64,000 bases of DNA from NCBI GenBank assembly GCA_009823505.1, contig VZQC01009508.1, positions 1,308,538-1,372,537 of the forward strand, written 5' to 3'. Made by a program: the position numbers and the translations under genes. Source of the DNA: Rhizomys pruinosus (taxonomy: Eukaryota; Chordata; Mammalia; Rodentia; Spalacidae). Below, piece after piece: positions 1 to 10,641 of the stretch (position 1 is its first letter; every line of letters starts with the position of its first letter). The notes beneath the pieces were generated by a model. That model had not been told where the DNA came from. It worked only from the letters and a program-made list of their open reading frames with translations, and made no database searches.

Positions 1-140
1 AAGATGATATCTTAAAGTGGTTTTCATTTGCATTTCCTTAATGATTAGTGATGTTGAACAGTTCTTGAAGTGTTTCTCAGACATCTCTAATTCCTCACTT
101 GTGAAGTCTCTGTTCAGTTCTTTGCTCCATCTGTTTGTGT
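1..140 (-). mobile_element. L1 ORF2 3'-region fragment
   Basis: Read on the minus strand this matches the C-terminal part of L1 ORF2 found at 52.5-52.76 kb (+) and 42.58-42.72 kb (-) in this window. It runs off the left edge of the window. No intact reading frame. Confidence 0.85.
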
Positions 141-212
141 ATCTGTGTAGAATGTACATGTGTGTGGATGCCTGTGGAGGCCAGAAGAGGGCAGGTTTGC
201 ATGTACTTTAAC

Positions 213-370
213 AAGCCGGGCATGGTGGCACACACCTTTAATCCTAGCACTTGGGAGGCAGAAGCAGGCGGATCTTTGTGAGTTCAAGGCCGGCCTGGTC
301 TACAGAGTGAGTTCCAGGACAGCTGGGGCTACAGGGAGACCCTGTCTCAAAAAGACCAAAAAAAAAAAAA
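213..370 (+). mobile_element. B1 SINE with perfect 12-bp target-site duplication
   Basis: 7SL-derived B1 starting AAGCCGGGCATGGTGG and ending in a poly-A tail. It is flanked by a perfect direct repeat ATGTACTTTAAC at 201-212 and 371-382, showing L1-mediated insertion. It splits an older B3-like fragment (about 141-200). Confidence 0.95.
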
Positions 371-579
371 ATGTACTTTAACTCCCACTCCTGACACCAA
401 AAAGATAATAAAAATAAAAATAAATGTCCAAGAGCCCCATGAGAATGAGATATGGGTTGACATTAAACACTTCTCTATCTCTCCCTCCCCCTCTCCCTCC
501 TTCAAATTTGAAGTCCTCCTGCCTTAGCCTCATGAAGTTCGGGGTCACAAGCACAGTCCCCCATGCCCAGTGCTTCCAT

Positions 580-645
580 TTCCTGTGGAAACAAACATGC
601 TTCCAAACATTCTTCCTGTGGAAACAAACATGCTTCCATTCCCTC
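580..645 (+). repeat. Two-copy tandem repeat, 33-bp period
   Basis: A segment beginning TTCCTGTGGAAACAAACATG at 580 repeats at 613 with near identity. It lies in otherwise unique sequence. Confidence 0.8.
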
Positions 646-802
646 CTCTGTGCCTTGGTGGCATTAGATAGAACACAGTTTGTTCTAACATTTCTAAAAT
701 TACAGATAGAAAGTTTGTTAACTCTACTGTCAAAATCTTGCCAACATCAAAATCAAAGTCCTTTTTAAATGTATGCTCCTACAGCTCTGCTTAATCCCTC
801 CT

Positions 803-1006
803 ATTTTTAATTTTTATTTACGTGGATGTGTGTAAGTACATGTGTATGTGTGTGCCTGTGCCCTCACACTCCATAAGAGGGTGCCAGATCCCTTAGAGAC
901 TGAGTTATAAGCAGTTGTTACCCACTATGGTGGTGCTTGGAACAAAACCCAGGTCCTCTGCAAGAACACCAAGCACTTTTAACTTCTGAGCCATCTCTCC
1001 AGCCCC
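803..1006 (-). mobile_element. B3-type SINE, old
   Basis: The minus strand begins with the tRNA-derived head (GGGGGCTGGAGAGATGGCTC) at 1006 and shows the 'agcacccacatgg'-like middle in degraded form. Diverged, no clear target-site duplication. Confidence 0.8.
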
Positions 1007-2144
1007 CAATATCTCCTTCTTTTGACCTCTCTGGAAACTTTGGAGACCATCTGAATTATGTTCATTAATGACACTGGTATCTATCTAAGTCCCTGTATTT
1101 GAAGAGAAGCGCCCTAGGGCCAAAGACAGCACCTTGCTTAGGCCACACTTGAACATCTGAGTTCCATGCCCTGCTCCACCAATGCTTACTGTTTACTGAT
1201 GAGATAAACGCTCCCAGTTAGAACCCACAGCCCTTAGCAAACTGAAAATAGATGGAGAACGTGGAATGTCAATGGGAGGCATTGCTCCGGCAGCTGCCGC
1301 AACACTGTTAATTACACAATACTTTTATTGAGCAATTCGGCCGTGATTCTTGCCGCTCTTCCTCCTTAATAAGATCCATTGTGCACCATAAAATAGTAAC
1401 GGGACGCAGTTTGTATTCTGCACACATCATGCTCCTTTTTAGCAGGTTCCTGCATATCCATAATCTCATCGTTATTACTATTACCCTCGAAAGACAGTTG
1501 ACTTGCATTAATCAGGCCCGCCGCCATTCCCTTGCCAGATTTTCTGCAGTTTTATTGTGCTTTTGGACATTTTAATTAACTTGAAAAATTAATTTTAAAA
1601 TCTTACCTTATTAATGCTCTGCCCCCTTGGAAATGCCGCCTTCTTGTTTATTATCACTGACCATTTGAAGATGGGGGTCGTTAGCGATTCAATCTCCAGA
1701 GAACTTCCACACCATCTTGCCTCAGATTCTCTGCTATTCTTAAAATGAGATGAGAATAATAAGCCAAAATTTGGAGTGTGGGAGGGGAAGAGGGATCTAT
1801 TGCTCAGGGAGTTAATAGACTTATCATTTCAATTATACCACAACATTGACTTCTCAACAACCAGCTCTCCACAGCAGCTCAACAATGTAGTTACGAATGC
1901 CACATGCTGAGGGAAGATTTGGTTCTCCCACTTGCCAAGCTGAAGTGATTAAGACACCCAACTTGGTGATTCAAGAATATTCACACCTAGCCAAATAAGT
2001 AGAATACGTCATATAAAAAGAACTTGAACCTGTCAGATAAAACTAACTTCCTGTTCCCTGATCATCTTCCTGGACCCTAGGAAATACAAGATGTGCATGG
2101 AAACATAGGAGTGCTTCATTTTCTAAACAAGATTGTATTTATCT
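1007..2144. other. Unique sequence, no gene recognised
   Basis: No known interspersed repeat is recognisable here. ORFs are short and look random. It contains the candidate conserved element at 1260-1720; the rest has no feature I can name. Confidence 0.5.
1260..1720. promoter_or_regulatory. Candidate conserved non-coding element
   Basis: Repeat-free block of even composition with several homeodomain-type cores (TTAATTA, AATTAATT, GCATTAAT) and no decay typical of old repeats. This texture is typical of developmental enhancers. Conservation itself cannot be seen from one sequence, so this is inference. Confidence 0.35.
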
Positions 2145-2475
2145 ATCAGCTTTGACTCACTGTAACAAAATGCCTGAGGTAATTAAATGATAAAAAGGTG
2201 TATTTTGACCATGAGAGTACACTGAGCATTCACTTACCAGTACGCAGGGACAGAATGGGTGCTAGAGAAAAACCCCTCAACTAGCTGAAAAGCAAAATGA
2301 AAGAGCAAGGAAGGGGCTGAGGCTCCTCAATCCCCCTCAAACACTTGTTCACAGTGACAGAAGACCTCCCCGTGGCCACCACTTCTTAAAGGTTCTTCCA
2401 TCTCCCAAGAGAGCCAGCTGGGGACCAGACCTTTAACACACAGGACTTTGGGGGACATTTAAGATCCAAACTGTA
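2145..2475 (-). mobile_element. MaLR-type LTR (MST/MLT1-like), degraded
   Basis: It reads as the reverse of a MaLR LTR: 'actgtaacaaaatgcctgag' near 2158 and 'ggggacatttaagatccaaa' near 2452 are the usual antisense landmarks. The interior holds a 23-bp segment (2217-2239) foreign to the family. Confidence 0.6.
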
Positions 2476-2632
2476 GTAAAGTACAGCCACATCTCACAGG
2501 CTAACTCCATTGCATGGTGGCACCTTCCTGGTCATGCTAAAGAGAGTGAGGCTATGTTATATTCCCACCCAGAGTGTCCTAAGTGTCTACTGGAAGCTGC
2601 CTAGGTAAATGGTAAGTGAATGCTCAGTGTAC
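2217..2632. repeat. Perfect 23-bp inverted repeat, 370-bp spacer
   Basis: The arms are 2217-2239 and 2610-2632. The left arm starts GTACACTGAGC and the right arm is its exact reverse complement (TGGTAAGTGAA...). Flanking bases do not match. The left arm sits inside an LTR where it does not belong. Confidence 0.9.
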
Positions 2633-2744
2633 CCACCTTCCCCATGGCAAAGAACAACAGCCTTTTGGTATCATTTGCAATAGTGGCCCTCAATTTTGAT
2701 TATGAGAGTCTACTTTTAATTTTATAAAATGGATCTTCATATAA

Positions 2745-2975
2745 TACGTGTGTGCGTGCATGTGTGTGTGTGCATGTGTATGTGCTTGTGTGTGCATGCG
2801 TGTGTGTGCATGAGCATGTGGGCCCACGTGTGCCACAGTACACATGTAGAAGTCAGAAGACAAGTGTGTGATGTCCATTATGTCCTTCCACATTTATTTG
2901 GGTTCCAGGAATTATACTCGGGTTCCAAGTTCGCACAGCAAGTCCCTTTACACACGTAACCATCTCATCCACCCT
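2745..2975 (-). mobile_element. B3-type SINE with embedded (TG)-rich tract
   Basis: Antisense B3 landmarks ('gaagtcagaagacaagtgtg' near 2849, 'ggttcca' and 'aaccatctcatcc' near 2960) follow an imperfect TG/GCATG tract at 2746-2825. Confidence 0.65.
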
Positions 2976-2984
2976 CATCTGTTT

Positions 2985-3065
2985 TCTTTGAGAATTTCAT
3001 CATGTATACAATGTGTTGGATCAAATCTACCCCCAAACCCCTTCCTTTTCTCTGCCCCACCCCCA
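2985..3065 (-). mobile_element. Possible old L1 3'-end fragment
   Basis: The segment 'gagaatttcatcatgtatac' is the reverse of the L1-end-like sequence seen on the plus strand at 3545-3590. Short and diverged. Confidence 0.35.
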
Positions 3066-3147
3066 AGATCTGCTTCATCATCTATTTTCTTTTAAAAAAA
3101 TATTTTATTTTAAATTATGTGTTGCCTGTTGAATAAGAAAATAGATG

Positions 3148-3366
3148 ACAGGCTACAAACATGGCTCAATAGTTGAGTGTTTTCTGTTCTTGCAGGGGAC
3201 AGAGAGTTCAGTTTCTAGCACCTACACTGGAGAGCTCACAAGTGCCTGTAACTCCAGCTCCAGGGCTCTGCTCTCCGCCCTGGCCTGCACAGGCACCTGT
3301 ACTCACACGCACAAGCCCCCCACACAAGCACAGACACACATACACACATTTTAAAATAAAATAAAT
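3148..3366 (+). mobile_element. B3/B4-type SINE, old
   Basis: A degraded 'ggctcaatagttgagtgt' head is followed by the tRNA-derived body and a CA-rich stretch ending in an A-rich tail near 3350-3366. Confidence 0.7.
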
Positions 3367-3369
3367 ACC

Positions 3370-3492
3370 CAGGTGTGATGGAGTATGCCTTTATTCTCAG
3401 CATGCAATAGGTACTGAGACCAAGGGCAGCCTGGTCTACACAGCAAGTTCCAGGAGAGCTGAGGCTACAAGAAGACCTTATCTCAAAAAAAG
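3370..3492 (+). mobile_element. B1 SINE, diverged
   Basis: Recognisable by 'cagcctggtctacacagcaa', 'agttccaggagagctgaggc' and a short A-rich end. The 5' half is strongly decayed, so this is an old copy. Confidence 0.8.
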
Positions 3493-3529
3493 AGCCCCAA
3501 ATATAACTAAATTATATATTTTAAAGGAA

Positions 3530-3600
3530 ATGAAATGAGGAATCAAAGACATTGTATACATGTATGAAATTCTCAAAGAAAAAATAAAAATCTTTTTTCA
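3530..3600 (+). mobile_element. Possible old L1 3'-end fragment
   Basis: 'gtatacatgtatgaaattct' followed by an A-rich tail resembles a rodent L1 3' terminus. It pairs in inverted orientation with 2985-3030, bracketing two SINEs. Confidence 0.4.
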
Positions 3601-3607
3601 AAGAACA

Positions 3608-3830
3608 GATGAGGGTAGATGAGATGCTTCCATGGATAAAGGCACTTGCCATGTAAGCCTGCTGACCCAAGTTCAATTCCTGGAGCCCAAATAAAGGTGG
3701 AAGGAGACTGGCTCACAGTTCAGGGCTCATAGTCCATCATGGGGAGGTAACAGAAGCAGGAAAGTGAGCCAGCTGGTCACATGGCATCCACAGTCAAGCA
3801 TCAAGGAGCCATGGATGCTGGTGCTCAGTT
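3608..3830 (+). mobile_element. B4-type SINE, partial
   Basis: 'ggataaaggcacttgccatg', 'gacccaagttcaattcctgg' and 'aaaggtggaaggagac' are typical of the B4 head. The second half is poorly preserved. Confidence 0.65.
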
Positions 3831-4529
3831 CACTTTCTCATTTTTATGTGGCCCTGGATGTCAACCCAGGGACCTGTGGCACCCACAGTGACAGAATTTC
3901 CCACATCAAAGAACCTAATCAAGATCATCCCTCATAGGCAGGCCTGGAGCCTCACCTCCCAGATAATTCTTAATCTCATCAAGTCTACAACTGAGATAAT
4001 AAATACTTGATAAATCTGAGCCAGTGAGACAGGCAACAGTAGAAATGCAGTGAGAGAAGCATACACAGCCCCAAATAAGAGACCCTGCCTCCAAGAAGGC
4101 GGAAGGCAAAGACCTCCACACTCATTCCGTGGCACACTCAAGCCCATGCTCACACACACAAACAGGCACACACAGAGAATAACAACAACAACAGAGTAGA
4201 CAAGAAGAAAGCATTATAACATCTTTCATTTTTAGGGATAAAAGTTCAGAAGAGAAACCATGGAGATGGCAAGAGGATTACTATGGCTCCACAGATGCAT
4301 TAGCATTTCAGGTGGGTTTTGAAGGATGGATATGACTTTGATAGGATCAATTTTTGTAAAGCTTATTGAATGTTCTTCAATATTTTACAATAAACATACT
4401 CTATAATCGTCAGAAAAAGGCTTAGCTTCCACTATGGAAAAAGTTCTTTAGTAGGCCTTGCTAGCTATGCAGTTATATATAGCTGATCCTGTATTAGCTT
4501 CATGGTTTCTCTAAATGACCCCAGCAATC

Positions 4530-4672
4530 ATGGATCTCTACTTCCTGGAATGCAGCCTGACCAGCCACGTGCAGAACTGAATCCCCTCAAATCATGAACC
4601 AAAATGGAACCTCCCTTAAGTTGCCTCTTGTCGGATATCTGCCCACAGGGGCAAGAAGTGTAACAAACAGAG
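4530..4672 (+). mobile_element. MaLR (ORR1-like) LTR, 3' fragment
   Basis: 'atgaaccaaaatggaacctc' then 'ttaagttgcctcttgtcgg' and 'cacaggggcaagaag' are the polyadenylation-side end of ORR1-type LTRs. The 5' half is missing or unrecognisable. Confidence 0.6.
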
Positions 4673-5054
4673 GATAGCAGTGCGCTTGTAGCAGTAAGCC
4701 ACTCTACACTGTTAAGCAGGTTCAAGGACCCAAGTTTGAGGACATTTTCTGCGTTTGCAACTCTTCTGATAATTTGTCAGAAATGTTGCTTATGATCTTA
4801 TTTGCTTCATTTGCAAATTCAGATCCAAGTTTCTCTCTGCTTTCCTGGATAATAGAATACAATCCTTCAACTGCCACCTGGTATTCCTTCCATTGTTACT
4901 AGAAATAGATTGTTTCTTCCCTTTCACAGAATGTATCCCTTTCGCAGAGGCAGTAGCACCTTGCCCAGCAAGGCTTAGTCTCAGCACTCTTTGGGGAATG
5001 AGTACTCTGATCATCACTCATTACCTTTTTTGTAACAATGAAAGACTTTTTAAA

Positions 5055-5247
5055 ATGTTTTTATTTGTTAATTTTTATTGAATGTGTGTGAGTATATTGC
5101 TTGTATGTAAGTGAACCCATGTCATGCATTTCCTGCAAAGGTCAGAAGAGGGCATTGCATCCTCTGAAACTAGATGGTTGTTAACCATCATGGGGGTCTT
5201 CTGTAAGAACAGCCAGTTCTCTTAACCACTGAGCTAACTCTTCAGCC
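5055..5247 (-). mobile_element. B3-type SINE
   Basis: The antisense head 'aaccactgagctaactcttc' ends at 5247, with 'ggtcagaagagggcattgca' in the body at about 5140. Confidence 0.85.
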
Positions 5248-5639
5248 TAGAATCAGAGACTTTTTAAACAGACAAACAAATAGGTAAAATGCCTTATTAA
5301 CTTGAGGAGAGACAAAGTTGCCTGACAAATCTGCCTGAATGTGTGGGAAACCAACCATGGATTCAGCATCTGATGACTGCTCACCCTCTAGATGCACTGA
5401 CTCTCCTTTTTCTGCAAATTCATGAAATCGAGGAAAGGGAATGTTGTAATGGAAGTGTAAAGTGATCTCCAGAGTTTGATGCTTTGTTGGGTTCTCATAG
5501 TCTCTGTACATGTATGTAAGAGTTGATGTCATTTCCTGGGAAAAATGAAAAAGGTGGAGGGCTCAGAAAATGGATGAACCTCACCTGGAAAATCTCGTAA
5601 GATCAGTGCTACTTTCCAGTCGAATCAACCACGTAGCTG

Positions 5640-5830
5640 TGGACCCTTTGAAATTGACATGTTGAAACCTAATCCCCAGGGTGACAGTATTAAGAAATAA
5701 GGGTCTTTGGGAGGTGGTGGTACCTGGATCTAAGATTTCTCAGTCTCCGTTGCTGTGACGAATACACTCTGTTGTTTATAACCCACCCAGTTTATGGTTA
5801 TTCTGCTATAGGATCCCAAACATATTACAA
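5640..5830 (+). mobile_element. MLT1-type MaLR LTR, 5' and 3' ends joined
   Basis: The 5' landmark 'ttgaaacctaatccccaggg' (5664) and the 3' landmark 'ttataacccacccagtttat' (5777) are closer together than in a full LTR, so the middle is deleted. Confidence 0.6.
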
Positions 5831-6194
5831 TATCAATAAACACTGAACTACACCTCAGGACCAAGACTTGAGTTCTAATGATCCCACTAGCACAGAGCAA
5901 GCAAGAAGAGAGAAAAAAAGTAATTATAGGAAGATACCATCCCTAGAACCTCACAGGTGCTGAAGCTGATGACCAAGTAAGTCACAGCCCTGTACTCCTG
6001 GCTCAGAGTTGAAAGGCCTTTAGCTTGTGTCAGCTGTGAGTTGACCCTATTCTATGTGACCACTGTAGTTGGCAAAACCAGTTCCACCATGTCCTAACAG
6101 TGTGAGCTTCAGTCACATTGTGTTCATCTAGGCAAGCAATAGAAAGAGTTGTATGGATAACTTTCTGTAATACATCTAAAATATTAATGCAGGA

Positions 6195-6255
6195 GTCAGG
6201 ATAAAGAAGAGTAGTAGAGTGTTTGCTTAGCATGTGCAAGGTCCTGGAATGGCAA
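6195..6255 (+). mobile_element. ID-type SINE, diverged
   Basis: 'gtagagtgtttgcttagcat' followed by 'gcaaggtcctgg' and a short A-rich end is the core of an ID element, derived from tRNA-Ala/BC1. Confidence 0.6.
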
Positions 6256-7353
6256 AACCAAAATTTAAATGATTAGCACAATGCCTGTACAAAATAAGAG
6301 CCTGACACTCACTGCATCTTATTGTAATGGTATTGTCGTTGGTAGTATTATCATCATCATAGCTACCCAGGAGTCCACAAGCAATCTTTAATGCCCAAGC
6401 TACTTGATAAATACTGAGTGAATTAATGAATGAATGGGCAAATGAATGTACACTCAAAGACTCAATGCTAGATGTCCAGAGGGACTACATAATGAGCTAT
6501 GGATTTGTAGGCTCTGGAATAAAGCTGTTCTCCCCATCTCATCTGCTGTGTAAATGTCCATTCATTTTTTAGTCAGCCTCTATTACAATGTACAGATTTT
6601 TCTTAAATGCTTCTGGAACACAACTCCTTTTAGTGCTCAAAATACTATGAATGTGAATGTTTAACACAAAATAGTTCTTCAGAAATAAGAAACAGCACTT
6701 AGGAATTCTCATGGTAGGGAGATCTGTTTAAAATTCTAATTTGCTTTGTTGAAGGCTGAGAACTCAGGCTGTCATTTTTATCCAGAGAGGATACCTGTTA
6801 AGGGGTAAATTTGAAATTGCATACACAGCTTGGGAGGGACCGTGTGTCCCTTTTAAATGTCTGCAGAGATCTACTCAAATCAAAGAAGAAAGAGAAGGCC
6901 TCAGAGCTCAGCCACTGCACAGCAGGTCCGGAGTAGAAGCTACCAGAAAAATAGGCTACACAGAATCATCTAAGAAGCTCAGAGTAAACAGGTGTGGGGA
7001 AAGGTAATTAACACCAGCATTCTAAGCAGAAATGAAGGTCAAGCTGTACAAAGGATTAGACACACTAACAAAAATAACCTAGGACAACCAACAGACAGAA
7101 GAACCATAGACATCTCCATATTGGTACTGAGATTATACAGGCAAAATAAAGCAAACAACCCTATCTTATGTTATCTAAGGAAAAGGACCATAGGATCCAA
7201 TGGAGAACATTAGTGTTATTAGTGTGGTACCACTTCCTGGGACCCAGATCTCCTTATTCAGCCAGTCCCTTCTGTCTGACCATTGAGCCCACCCTAGAGG
7301 CTGTCTCTTAGCTTTCAACAGGGAACAACTCAGCATGTTTCTTCTGATTCACT

Positions 7354-7706
7354 GCTGTAGTTTGAATCTGAAATGTGCCCCACGGACTTGTGTTTGGAAA
7401 ACTTGTTCTCTAGCTGGTGAAGATGTTTTGAGAAGCTGAGGACCTTGAAGGAGTGGGGCCTGGCTGGAAGAAGTAAGTTACTAGAGAAGGACTTTCAAAG
7501 ATTATTACCCAGACCCCTAGTTCTAGTCCCTTCCTGTCCACTGCTTTTCCAAGTGGACAGCCACTGCAGTCCACTCCTGCCACCATGTTCTCCCCGCCCT
7601 GATGGACTGAGATCCGTCCAAAACCATGAACCAAAATAAAGCTCTCCTATATTGCACTGACTTGTTAAGTGTTTGGCCACAGCAGCATGAAAGTGACTGG
7701 TGTATG
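7354..7706 (+). mobile_element. ORR1-type MaLR LTR
   Basis: It begins 'tgtagtttgaatctgaaatg' and ends 'ggccacagcagcatgaaagtgactgg'. The central 'gccaccatgttctccccgcc' and 'aaccaaaataaagctc' (polyadenylation signal) are standard landmarks of this LTR group. Confidence 0.75.
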
Positions 7707-7939
7707 TACTCATTATAACTTCAGACCCTCCTTTCTTCCAGGTGAGTTCAGACTGATTTTGTGACACAATGTCATCTATAGGTTCATGGGAACCTCAAAA
7801 TAAGTTTAAAAATTTCATAAAAATTCCCGTACTGTTTTAGTTAGTTTTTAATTTATTGTTGAGCAACATGCATAGCTATCTTGTGGTATGTTCATTCCAT
7901 GAGTCATGGGTATGCCTAGCCCATAGACCCTTTTTCTTG

Positions 7940-8235
7940 ATGCTGTGACTTAACACCAAGGTAACTCATAAGGGCAGAATACTTCATAAAGAATATGGGT
8001 TGACACAACTTGCAGAAGAGGAGGCGTGGTAGGATGTAAGGGCTGTGGAGAGATTGGGGTGAATCGTGAGACTACAGCAATATAGACTATTTGATCAATA
8101 TGCTTGTGCATACAAGCTTCTCCAACTGGACTATGGGACCCTTGGGTTGTTCAAAATTTGGACATAGATACTTGCAAATTGGTTTTACATGAATGTTACT
8201 TACATTCACTGTTTATGCTTAATAATTTGGCTCAC
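7940..8235 (+). mobile_element. Unnamed module shared with 45.65-45.85 kb
   Basis: The stretch from about 8010 ('gaagaggaggcgtggtagga') through 'actacagcaatatagac' to 'gcaaattggttttacatga' matches 45660-45842 with clear identity. It is probably part of an old retroelement, but I do not recognise the family. Confidence 0.5.
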
Positions 8236-8249
8236 TTCAAAAAAAATGC

Positions 8250-8370
8250 ACCAATTACCTAATTGTACGGCAAACTGAGTAACGTCAATGTTATCTGAAA
8301 ACAACTGTGCTATTATATTGTAGAATCCCTTAAAAAATAAACAAATAAAAGAGATAAAAAAAGAGTATGG
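8250..8370 (+). mobile_element. L1 3' UTR fragment
   Basis: 'gcaccaattacctaattgta' through 'gtagaatcccttaaaaaata' matches the start of the L1 3' UTR after ORF2 at 26.27-26.37 kb and 53.47-53.57 kb. It ends in an A-rich run. Confidence 0.75.
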
Positions 8371-8374
8371 GTTT

Positions 8375-8665
8375 AGGGCTGGAAATATGGCTCAGTTGGT
8401 AAAGTGTTTGCCCCTCTGTGGGCATCACCATTGTTTGGGGAGGTGGGTGTGAGAGCTAGAAAACTGCTAGCTGAGCAGGAGCCTGAGAGGAAGTAGCAAG
8501 CAGCTTTCCTCCACGGCTTCAACTTCAGGGTCCTGGTTGAGTTCCTGCCCTGACTTCCCTCAGTGATGGACTGTGACCTGTACAATTAAATAAGCCCTTT
8601 CCTCCCCTAAATTGTGTTTAGCCTGAATTTTTTTTATCACAGAAACAGAAAGGGAACTAGAACAT
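8375..8665 (+). mobile_element. SINE head joined to MT2-type ERVL LTR 3' part
   Basis: 8375-8415 looks like the head of an ID/B4-type SINE ('agggctggaaatatggctca'). From about 8440 the sequence follows the 3' half of MT2-type LTRs, with 'cctgacttccctcagtgatg', 'ataagccctttcctccc' and 'cacagaaacagaaaggga'. Confidence 0.65.
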
Positions 8666-8703
8666 TATTTAATGACAAGGGCTATAATTCAGTGACACTT
8701 GCA

Positions 8704-8704
8704 T

Positions 8705-8748
<44 letters not shown>

Positions 8749-8749
8749 T
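8704..8749 (+). repeat. (GATA)n microsatellite
   Basis: About 11 perfect tetranucleotide units immediately upstream of a B2 insertion. Confidence 0.95.
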
Positions 8750-8759
8750 CACACATATT

Positions 8760-9002
8760 TTTTTTTATTTATTTCTCTGTGTGTATCAATGTACTGTCTG
8801 CATGCAGGTCTGTGCACCCGTGTCGTGCAATGCCGCGGAGGTCAGAAGAGGGTCTCGGATTCCCCTGGAGCTGGAGTTCTCCTGGAACTGCAGTGCCAGA
8901 TCTGGCCGTGGAGCTCGGCCGCCATGTGGGTGCTGGGGATCGAACCCAGGTCCTCTGTAAGAGCGGTCGGCGCTCTTAACTGCTAGGCCATCTCTCCAGC
9001 CC
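8760..9002 (-). mobile_element. B2 SINE, young lineage-specific subtype
   Basis: Full-length B2 on the minus strand with 10-bp target-site duplications CACACATATT at 8750-8759 and 9003-9012. It carries the extra 'ggagaactccagttccagg'-type duplication in its middle and a near-consensus RNA polymerase III B box (GGTTCGATCCC on the minus strand). Confidence 0.95.
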
Positions 9003-9157
9003 CACACATATTATTTAAAGCCTGTTTTCATTTTTTAATGTGGTATCTACCTTCACTAAAAAAAAATCAAATATCATTTTCATCTCATCTTATTAAATAT
9101 TTTAGTACAATGCCACCTGGGTCACATACTTGTCTTTCATTATAGACATATTTTTTA

Positions 9158-9364
9158 ATTTTATTTTATTGTTTAAGTATTATGCTTGCATTTACATGTG
9201 CATGCACACCATGCAGTGCCCATGGAAAGCAGAAGAGGGTGTCAGATCCCCTGGAACTGGAATTACACACAGTTGTTAGTCACCATGTGGGTGCTGGGAT
9301 TCAAACTCAGGTCTTCTCCAAGAACAGCCAGTGCTTCTAACCACTGAGACATCTCTCTAATCCC
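9158..9364 (-). mobile_element. B3-type SINE with target-site duplication
   Basis: Antisense B3 flanked by ATAGACATAYTTTTTA at 9142-9157 and 9365-9380 (one mismatch in 16). It lacks the young-B2 internal duplication. Confidence 0.9.
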
Positions 9365-9399
9365 ATAGACATACTTTTTAATTTGTACTAGATTTGGCT

Positions 9400-10135
9400 C
9401 ACATAATTGATTTGAATTATTGCTTTCCCCATTTCAAGAATTATTTTCTAAAAATCTCACACCACCACCCACATCTCACACACACGGATCCTCCCTGCTT
9501 TTCTACCCTTGATTTCTGCCTCCTTCTTTCTTAATAAGCCAATATCCCTGTCCAGGTACCAAAGGAAGAATGTGATTGGCTCAGCATTAATCAAGAGTCC
9601 ATCCCCTGTCCAGTCAGGTGAGGGGGAACTGGGCCATCAGGCACATACAGCCTTCAAGCAAAGACTACAGGATATTTTCAAAGACCTCAATCGAGGCTAG
9701 TCACAAACCACAAACATAGCTGCTCAGTCCCCTTCTTCAAACACAAATGCTTCAAGGCAGTATTTACTTTGGGGGGCAGTTTTGTGAAGCTAAAGAACTA
9801 ATAAAGCAAAAGAAACCCATTAACACAATTTGATTCTAACTATACTGTTGCTGATTGCAGTTTAATTCAAGATGGGTTGTTATTCTTTAGTTAACTGGGA
9901 AGAAGAGACATTATAATTCTGAGGGTAAATGAGGAGATAGACCATAATTCAGATCATTGTCTGATTAAAGTCTCAAAGCCTGAATTAAACTGATGTTTCT
10001 TTTCCTGGGTACCAGGAAAGCAGAGTGAACATTGAAAAGAAACTCAGTGCACGCTGCATGTGATGAAGTTATTATTAAGCTTTGCAGACTTCTTCAGATG
10101 TAGCTGTGATGAACCTGAAATCCATTTCACACTTA
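9400..10135. promoter_or_regulatory. Unique sequence; weak conserved-element candidate (9770-10135)
   Basis: Repeat-free. The second half has a cluster of AT-rich homeodomain- and SOX-like cores (CTTTAGTTAACTG, GCAGTTTAATTC, GTCTGATTAAAG). No gene recognised. The regulatory reading is inference only. Confidence 0.25.
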
Positions 10136-10148
10136 AAAAAATTCAAGT

Positions 10149-10362
10149 GTTGGGGCTAAAGAGATGGCTCAGTGGTTAGGAGCATTGGCTGCTCTTCCAG
10201 AGAACCTGAGTTCAGTTCCCAGAACCCACATCAGGATGCTACAGCCCCCTGAAATGCCAGCTCTTCTGGCCTCCACAGGCACTGCACTCACTACTTGTGT
10301 GGCATATACATATGTACATACACACATACACCCATGAATAAATGAATAAATTAATTAAAAAA
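10149..10362 (+). mobile_element. B2/B3-type SINE
   Basis: Head 'ggggctaaagagatggctca', body 'ttcagttcccagaacccaca', A/T-rich tail with (AATA) units. Flanks AAAAAATTCAA and AAAAAATTGAA look like a diverged target-site duplication. Confidence 0.9.
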
Positions 10363-10423
10363 TTGAATGCCACTTTCTGTACTTTCTAGGGAGAGTCCAT
10401 TTGGTGTCACTGGGCTTTTTCTA

Positions 10424-10550
10424 TCTTCCTAAGACAGGGTCTCCTTGTCACCCCAGCTAGCCTAGAACTCATTATGTAGACCAGCTGGCCTTGATCTCAT
10501 AGAAAGCCACCTGCCTCTGCCTCCAGAGGACCAAGATTAAAGGAATGCAT
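10424..10550 (-). mobile_element. B1 SINE, diverged
   Basis: 'aagacagggtctccttgtca' and 'cctgcctctgcctccagagg' mark an antisense B1. The 3' tail and the last bases of the head are decayed. Confidence 0.85.
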
Positions 10551-10590
10551 CTCTACAAATGTGTTGCTCCTGATTCCTGTCATAATTAAA

Positions 10591-10641
10591 GGGAAACCTT
10601 CACACAATGTCTGAAAAAGGAAACCTTCATACAATGTCTGC
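10591..10641 (+). repeat. Two-copy tandem repeat next to the pseudogene start
   Basis: The segment 'gaaaccttcacacaatgtct' recurs about 29 bases later with one change. The second copy runs into the ATGTCTG that begins the RPSA pseudogene. Confidence 0.75.
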
